26,423 bases of DNA, taken from positions 1 through 26,423 of the forward strand of contig JBAXTU010000013.1 in NCBI GenBank assembly GCA_037130015.1. The letters are read 5' to 3'. Position 1 is the first letter of the stretch. Every line of letters starts with the position of its first letter. The stretch comes from JBAXTU01 sp037130015 (lineage in GTDB: Bacteria > Patescibacteriota > Patescibacteriia > 2-01-FULL-39-33). The translations under genes and the position numbers were made by a program. Under the pieces are notes generated by a model. That model was not told the DNA's origin and did no database searches. It saw nothing but the letters and a program-made list of their open reading frames with translations. Below, one piece after another: positions 22,866-26,423 of the stretch.

Positions 22866-23360
22866 TTATAAAAAATAATTTTTCTTTTCTTCTTCGGCTA
22901 TTTTTAGAATTTTGTCGGTTTTTATTTTAACAGTCTGTTCCAAGAAAAAACGATTGATACCAGGAACGAGTTTGAGCCAGCTACGCAGAAAAGAAATTAC
23001 CTTTTTTAGTTTTAATTTCGGCTCCGCAATAAGCTTGGCTATGGCTATAGCGGTTTCTTCGCCTTTAATTTTGAATTTTTGACGATCAGAAGGATTCATT
23101 TGAAAAAAATAATCCCCTAACCCATCTTCTAAAACATGTTCAATTTTTTTGTAATTAACATCAGAATAAGCCGGCAAAGATAGGGGCGCGGCCACTGGAG
23201 GTATATCATACAATCCTTTTGATTCAAGAGTCTGACTTTCGGCTTTATAATTTTCAGATGTATGATAATCTTGGCTTTTTCGCTTACCTTCTGGCTGAGC
23301 AACAACTGGGGCTCTTTCAGGAAATTGCGAAACTGGTTTTAATTTTTCACTTTGAGTCAT
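22866..23360 (-). CDS. Hypothetical partner of the VirD4-like ATPase
   Basis: A 164-residue protein that I cannot assign. The N-terminal half (residues 1-75) is polar, Pro-, Glu- and Lys-rich, and probably disordered. The C-terminal half (about 75-164) is helical and basic, with MNPSDRQKFKIKGEETAIAIAKL and LKKVISFLRSWLKLVPGINRFF, which could lie on the membrane. There is no signal peptide or clear transmembrane helix. Only 3 bases separate it from the ATPase gene, and it has the promoter, so the two are almost certainly co-expressed and probably work together, perhaps as an adaptor. Confidence 0.8.
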   Translation of the reverse strand: MTQSEKLKPVSQFPERAPVVAQPEGKRKSQDYHTSENYKAESQTLESKGLYDIPPVAAPLSLPAYSDVNYKKIEHVLEDGLGDYFFQMNPSDRQKFKIKGEETAIAIAKLIAEPKLKLKKVISFLRSWLKLVPGINRFFLEQTVKIKTDKILKIAEEEKKNYFL

Positions 23361-23393
23361 AAACCTATTATTGAAAGTTATTCAGTTGACTAT

Positions 23394-23402
23394 ATTATAC
23401 CA
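23394..23402 (-). promoter_or_regulatory. Promoter of the ATPase operon
   Basis: Minus strand TGGTATAAT, a perfect extended -10 (hexamer at 23394-23399). No clear -35. The leader is about 27 bases. Confidence 0.65.
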
Positions 23403-23418
23403 CAAATTTATTTTTTTG

Positions 23419-23427
23419 TGCTATAAT
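23419..23427 (+). promoter_or_regulatory. corA-like gene promoter
   Basis: TGCTATAAT extended -10 (hexamer at 23422-23427), no clear -35, leader of about 32 bases. It is divergent from and 22 bases away from the ATPase operon -10 hexamer. Confidence 0.65.
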
Positions 23428-23465
23428 AATATTAACTGTTAATAACCTTAATAAAAAATATTCCC

Positions 23466-24407
23466 ATGCTTGAGAATATCACCAGCCTAAAAAATAAAAA
23501 TGGGGCTTTATCTTGGATAAACATTACCAACGCCCAAGATTCAGAACTAGCTTATCTGAAAAAAAAATTCAAATTCAACGAAGTTGACTTGCAGGACTCA
23601 CATACTCAAAATACGGCTCAACGTCCAAAATTTTATTTTCGTGGCAACTATTGTTTTTTAATTTTACAATTTCCCTTCTATAACAAACACAACCGCACCA
23701 TTGAAGCCGAAGAAATTAATTTTTTTATTGGCAAAAATTACATCATCACCGTGCATCGCGATCGTTTACCTCCAATAATTGAACTTTTTAACACTTGTTA
23801 TAGTGATAAATTCTATGCCGAGCAATACTTGGGAGGCTCTAACACTATGATGCTTTATGATATTATTGTCCGTTTGCAAGAATATTGCTATCCTATTTTG
23901 GATCATCTGAGCATAGATGTGCAATCAATTGAAAAAAATATTTTTGCTGGACGAGAAAGAGAAATGATGCGTGAAAGCTTGCTAGCCAAAAGAAACATTC
24001 TCAACTTCCGCCGTATCATGGAAGCACACAGAGATGTCTTGCACAAAATCGCCAAAGCCAAGGTGTCATTTTTTAATGTTGAAAAATCAAAAATATACTA
24101 TGGTGATTTAATTGACCACACCAAAAATATTTGGGACATTTTAAATGGTCAAAAAGAAATGATTGAGGCCCTGGAAAGCACCAATACTTCACTTGTCTCT
24201 TTTCGTCTCAATGATATTATGCGACTGCTCACACTTTTTTCCGTCATTGTTTTTCCACTCACCCTGATTGCCGGCATTTTCAGTATGCGAATTGATAATT
24301 CCATGCCTTTTATTGACCAGCCTTATGGCTTTTGGCTGATTGTAGGAATTATGGCGACAATTTCTTTGATCATGCTTTTTTTCTTCAAAAGAAAAAGATG
24401 GATGTAA
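23466..24407 (+). CDS. corA: CorA-family metal ion transporter with an altered GMN motif
   Basis: Homopentameric inner-membrane channel/transporter, normally for Mg2+. The 313-residue length is typical. The large N-terminal cytoplasmic domain includes RNILNFRRIMEAHRDVL and the long stalk helix (about residues 205-255). Two C-terminal membrane segments follow: about 250-272 (LLTLFSVIVFPLTLIAGIF) and 285-305 (YGFWLIVGIMATISLIMLFFF). The family signature after the first segment is normally GMN, but here residues 273-275 read SMR (IFSMRIDNSMPF). GMN forms the selectivity entrance, so the ion may differ, or this may be a lineage variant. The C-terminus ends in a basic KRKRW tail. It has no SD and is followed directly by a terminator. 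Confidence 0.93.
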   Translation: MLENITSLKNKNGALSWINITNAQDSELAYLKKKFKFNEVDLQDSHTQNTAQRPKFYFRGNYCFLILQFPFYNKHNRTIEAEEINFFIGKNYIITVHRDRLPPIIELFNTCYSDKFYAEQYLGGSNTMMLYDIIVRLQEYCYPILDHLSIDVQSIEKNIFAGREREMMRESLLAKRNILNFRRIMEAHRDVLHKIAKAKVSFFNVEKSKIYYGDLIDHTKNIWDILNGQKEMIEALESTNTSLVSFRLNDIMRLLTLFSVIVFPLTLIAGIFSMRIDNSMPFIDQPYGFWLIVGIMATISLIMLFFFKRKRWM

Positions 24408-24424
24408 ACTCAATTTTAAATTAA

Positions 24425-24447
24425 AAAATCCCCGCTAAGGGGATTTT
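24425..24447. terminator. Bidirectional terminator, corA / dus
   Basis: Arms AAAATCCCC and GGGGATTTT around GCTAA, between the convergent corA and dus genes. It ends at the dus stop codon. Confidence 0.85.
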
Positions 24448-25450
24448 ATATTTCTTTCAAAACTTTTTCTAAATCGCTAATAGTCTCCACTCTCACCAAA
24501 CTACTGCGAAGTTCTTTGGCATTGGGCCAGCCTTTTACATACCACAATAAATGTTTACGAAGTTCAACAATACCATGCTTATCTTTGGCTTTTAGTGATA
24601 ATTTAGCGTGCTCCAAAATGGCTTTTTTTATTTTCTGTTGAGTGAATTCTTGGTATTTTCCTTTCTGCAAATATTCTTTTATCTGATTAAACAGCCAAGG
24701 CTGGCCATAAAGACCGCGCGCCAAGCCCAAACCATCAGCCCCGGTCTTTTCCAACATTACCTTAGCATCCTCTGGAGAATTCACTCCACCATTGGCCAAC
24801 ACAACTATTTTTGAATTTTGACTCTTAGCTTCCTGAACACAAATATCAATCATCTCATAATCAATATCCGCATTAAAAGGATTTTCATATGGCCGGCCAT
24901 GAATCATAATGCAAGCAAGTGGCAAGCCCTTCATAAATTTTATAAAATCAAGAGCTGTCACATTTTCGCCGTCTTTTTTTATAGAAGTCCTTAGCTTCAC
25001 TGACACTGGCAATTTAGTATTGCCAATTACCGCCTCAATTATTTCTTTACATTTTGGCAAATCACGCATCAATGTGACACCCCCGCCATGACCAGCGACT
25101 TTTTTAGCCGGACAGCCAAAATTTATATCAATGCCATCAAAGCCAGCTTTTTCACAAATACCCGCTGCTTTAGCAAACTTTTCCGGATGTTTGCCAAATA
25201 ATTGCACTACAATGGGTTTTTCAGACTTGGCAAATTTTAAAAGCTCCAAAGTTTTTTTGGAGTCATAATGAAGGCCATCAGCCGAAATCATTTCCGTATA
25301 AACCACGTCGGCACCGTATTTTCTGCACATTTGACGATATGCTGAATCGGTGACACCAGCCATGGGCGCCAACACTAAAATTGCTTCCCTCCCTTTACGA
25401 AAGGGAGGGCTGGGGAGGGTTTGCCAAAAATTGCTCTTTGACTTTTTCAT
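24446..25450 (-). CDS. dus: tRNA-dihydrouridine synthase
   Basis: FMN-dependent enzyme that reduces uridines in the tRNA D-loop. The 334-residue protein has LAPMAGVTDSAYRQMCRKYGA, DINFGCPAKKVAGHGGG with the catalytic Cys, the SVKLRTSIK segment, and VLANGGVNSPEDAKVML with TGADGLGLARGLYG. The N-terminus is odd. Before the conserved ILVLAPMAG, where relatives have a short stretch, residues 11-22 (TLPSPPFRKGRE) are encoded by a palindromic repeat at 25385-25421. The segment keeps the frame and lies before the first barrel strand, so it is probably tolerated. ATG 25450 is the only reasonable start. Ends beside the corA terminator. Confidence 0.96.
   Translation of the reverse strand: MKKSKSNFWQTLPSPPFRKGREAILVLAPMAGVTDSAYRQMCRKYGADVVYTEMISADGLHYDSKKTLELLKFAKSEKPIVVQLFGKHPEKFAKAAGICEKAGFDGIDINFGCPAKKVAGHGGGVTLMRDLPKCKEIIEAVIGNTKLPVSVKLRTSIKKDGENVTALDFIKFMKGLPLACIMIHGRPYENPFNADIDYEMIDICVQEAKSQNSKIVVLANGGVNSPEDAKVMLEKTGADGLGLARGLYGQPWLFNQIKEYLQKGKYQEFTQQKIKKAILEHAKLSLKAKDKHGIVELRKHLLWYVKGWPNAKELRSSLVRVETISDLEKVLKEI
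25385..25421. repeat. Palindromic repeat inserted in the dus coding region
   Basis: Perfect 10-base inverted repeat: CCCTCCCTTT at 25387-25396 and AAAGGGAGGG at 25400-25409, spacer ACG, followed by CTGGGGAGGGTTT. G-rich and unlike the AT-rich surroundings. The pattern resembles the CCCTCC...GGAGGG dispersed repeats that I recall as translated to PSPPFxKG-type peptides in other bacteria; only this copy is seen here. Confidence 0.7.
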
Positions 25451-25514
25451 AATTATCTGCTATTTTAATTTAACTGTACATTAAACAATCAACCGTAAAG
25501 AAAGGAGCTTTTTT

Positions 25515-25634
25515 ATGTTTACTGCAAAAAAAATTTTATTAGCGACCATTTTTATTATCGCCACCATCGTACTAACCTACCAATCCGTCAAGATCAGTAG
25601 CCAACTGTATCTCTGGCAAATCATGTTCAACTAA
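25515..25634 (+). CDS. Small single-pass membrane protein (39 aa)
   Basis: Short gene of 39 residues: MFTAKKILLATIFIIATIVL, a short basic N-terminus leading into one hydrophobic helix (about residues 7-21), then a polar tail ending YLWQIMFN. A perfect AAAGGAG lies 7 bases upstream of the ATG at 25515, and the TAA is 15 bases before the next ATG. That next gene also has a strong SD, so the two look like a real bicistronic operon. The protein could be a membrane tether or a small regulator; there is no homology that I recognise. The SD, the position and the hydrophobic profile are the support. Confidence 0.7.
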   Translation: MFTAKKILLATIFIIATIVLTYQSVKISSQLYLWQIMFN

Positions 25635-25649
25635 AAAAGGAGTCAATAA

Positions 25650-25985
25650 ATGACACAACCAGAAACAAGAAAGTTCTTCCCTCTAGCCATAGCCATCAAG
25701 CTATTCAAACAATTTGACCTGCCGAGAGAAATCGGCCACATTGAATGGATAAACGACTATTGCTTTTCATCCAGTTATTATCCGACCGCTTTTCGCCTAG
25801 TAGATCTGACAGTTGATGAAAAACTTTACATCATTGCTTTAAAGTTTAAAATCGTCAATGTTGTCAACGAAAGGCAAGAATCAGCCCACAGCCAACGCCA
25901 CCACTTTACGGTCATTCCCCTCAACGGCATCTACCGCTTGGAATGGATGGATGACGATTTCCAATCGGAATACAAAGAACTTTAA
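25650..25985 (+). CDS. Small hypothetical protein with strong SD
   Basis: A 111-residue soluble protein that I do not recognise. It is rich in aromatics (WINDYCFSSSYYPTAFRLVD, TVIPLNGIYRLEWMDDDF) with beta-type alternation and one Cys. No signal peptide or membrane segment is visible. AAAAGGAG ends 7 bases before ATG 25650. It lies 15 bases after the 39-residue membrane protein gene and ends at a terminator, so the two are probably one operon, with the small protein perhaps recruiting this one to the membrane (inference). Confidence 0.75.
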   Translation: MTQPETRKFFPLAIAIKLFKQFDLPREIGHIEWINDYCFSSSYYPTAFRLVDLTVDEKLYIIALKFKIVNVVNERQESAHSQRHHFTVIPLNGIYRLEWMDDDFQSEYKEL

Positions 25986-26007
25986 TAAACGAAACTAATA
26001 ATCACAT

Positions 26008-26040
26008 TCGCCTTAGCACCCACACTAAGGCGATTTTTTT
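26008..26040. terminator. Bidirectional terminator, small operon / cysS
   Basis: Arms TCGCCTTAG and CTAAGGCGA (26008-26016, 26025-26033) around CACCCACA, followed by TTTTTTT. The cysS stop is at its right edge. Confidence 0.9.
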
Positions 26041-26423
26041 AAATCTTTTTCAAAGTATACCCCTCTGGAGTATCGTCTATTTCATAACCCAGATTTTTTA
26101 TTTCCTCGCGCAACTCGTCCGATTTTTTAAAGTCTTTATTTTGTTTAGCTAACAATCTTTCTTCTGCTATTTTTTCTACTTCTTGGGGAATTTCTATTGT
26201 TTCTTCTTTATCTAAATCCAATCCTAATACCTTGTCAAAATCTAAAATTAATTGAGTAATAATATCAGGATGTAACCCACTATCCTTAAAAATACTTAAA
26301 AAAATAGCTACGGCTTTTGGTATATTAAAATCATCTTCCAAAGCTTCATTAAATAATTTTTTATAAACTAAATAAGAATCAATTTCTTTACTTCCAGCAG
26401 AAAATTTATTAACACTATTATTA
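26039..26423 (-). CDS. cysS: Cysteinyl-tRNA synthetase, C-terminal part (runs off the window)
   Basis: Charges tRNA-Cys. Only the last 128 or so residues are in the window. The frame is open up to the window edge, so this is a partial gene and not a 100-residue ORF starting at a TTG. The visible protein has YLVYKKLFNEALEDDFNIPKA, the typical CysRS helical-bundle entry (F-x-x-A-M/L-x-D-D-F-N), then a FDKVLGLDL segment and the C-terminal domain with AEERLLAKQNKDFKKSDELR and NLGYEIDDTPEGYTLKK, equivalent to the family's xAR...DFxxxDxIRxxL...GxxxxDTxxGT ending. The KMSKS and HIGH motifs would be outside the window. TAA stop at 26041-26039. Confidence 0.93.
   Translation of the reverse strand, partial: NNSVNKFSAGSKEIDSYLVYKKLFNEALEDDFNIPKAVAIFLSIFKDSGLHPDIITQLILDFDKVLGLDLDKEETIEIPQEVEKIAEERLLAKQNKDFKKSDELREEIKNLGYEIDDTPEGYTLKKI

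Noticed and set aside
26039..26341. A separate 100-residue gene with a TTG start
   Set aside because: The frame stays open to the window edge and the extra residues match CysRS, so it is the 3' end of cysS.
1..26423. Mobile elements or CRISPR
   Set aside because: No transposase, integrase, target-site duplication, regular spaced repeats or cas gene was seen on either strand.

Overview
This AT-rich window (roughly a third G+C by eye) looks like chromosomal core sequence from a Patescibacteria/CPR-type bacterium. The signs are compact genes, tight spacing, many lysozyme-like or membrane proteins of unknown family, an isolated pyrB, and sparse Shine-Dalgarno (SD) sequences beside consensus sigma-70-type promoters that often sit directly against the start codon. 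That placement is inference from style; no 16S rRNA is present. TGA is used as an ordinary stop (at least the glycosyltransferase and dnaX genes), so the UGA-glycine code of some CPR lineages does not apply. I see no transposase, integrase, phage gene or CRISPR array.

Layout. 3-4623: a heat-shock operon on the minus strand, hrcA-grpE-dnaK-DUF3467-dnaJ, with a consensus promoter and a perfect CIRCE operator. 4637-6940: a secreted protein with a lysozyme-like domain and four repeats, then a LigB/MEMO-like protein and a bidirectional terminator. 6940-8731: a small unknown gene divergent from def-fmt (N-formyl-methionine handling). 8732-10794: a Wzy-like polymerase and a family-2 glycosyltransferase (surface polysaccharide). 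10839-12740: pyrB, tRNA-Gln(CTG) and a CYTH-domain gene. 12762-14860: malic enzyme, a DUF1003-like membrane protein and a cold-shock protein. 14880-17094: a HI0933/BaiN-type flavoprotein whose N-terminus is interrupted by an in-frame TAA, then a polytopic membrane protein. 17108-19290: a cupin gene and dnaX. 19357-20329: an orphan promoter facing a short non-coding stretch, and a membrane-anchored lytic transglycosylase with a near-ideal promoter. 20337-23427: a VirD4/TraG-like ATPase with a small partner, divergent from a CorA-family transporter that lacks the GMN motif. 24446-26040: dus carrying an in-frame palindromic repeat, and a two-gene small-protein operon with strong SDs. 26039-26423: the C-terminal end of cysS, which runs off the window.

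The genes cover protein folding, N-terminal Met processing, replication, tRNA supply and modification, and cell-envelope work (two lysozyme-like enzymes, polysaccharide synthesis, a secretion-type ATPase). The observations most worth checking are: the TAA at codon 5 of the flavoprotein, placed just after an apparently leaderless start; an A8 run in dnaX at which either frameshift stops translation within a few codons, the arrangement used elsewhere to make a short gamma subunit; a repeat element translated inside dus; a possible small RNA at about 19392-19465; and a consistent split between genes with promoters abutting the start codon and genes with a strong SD.

No intergenic stretch exceeds about 220 bases. 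The longest is 19274-19491 and its content is described below.
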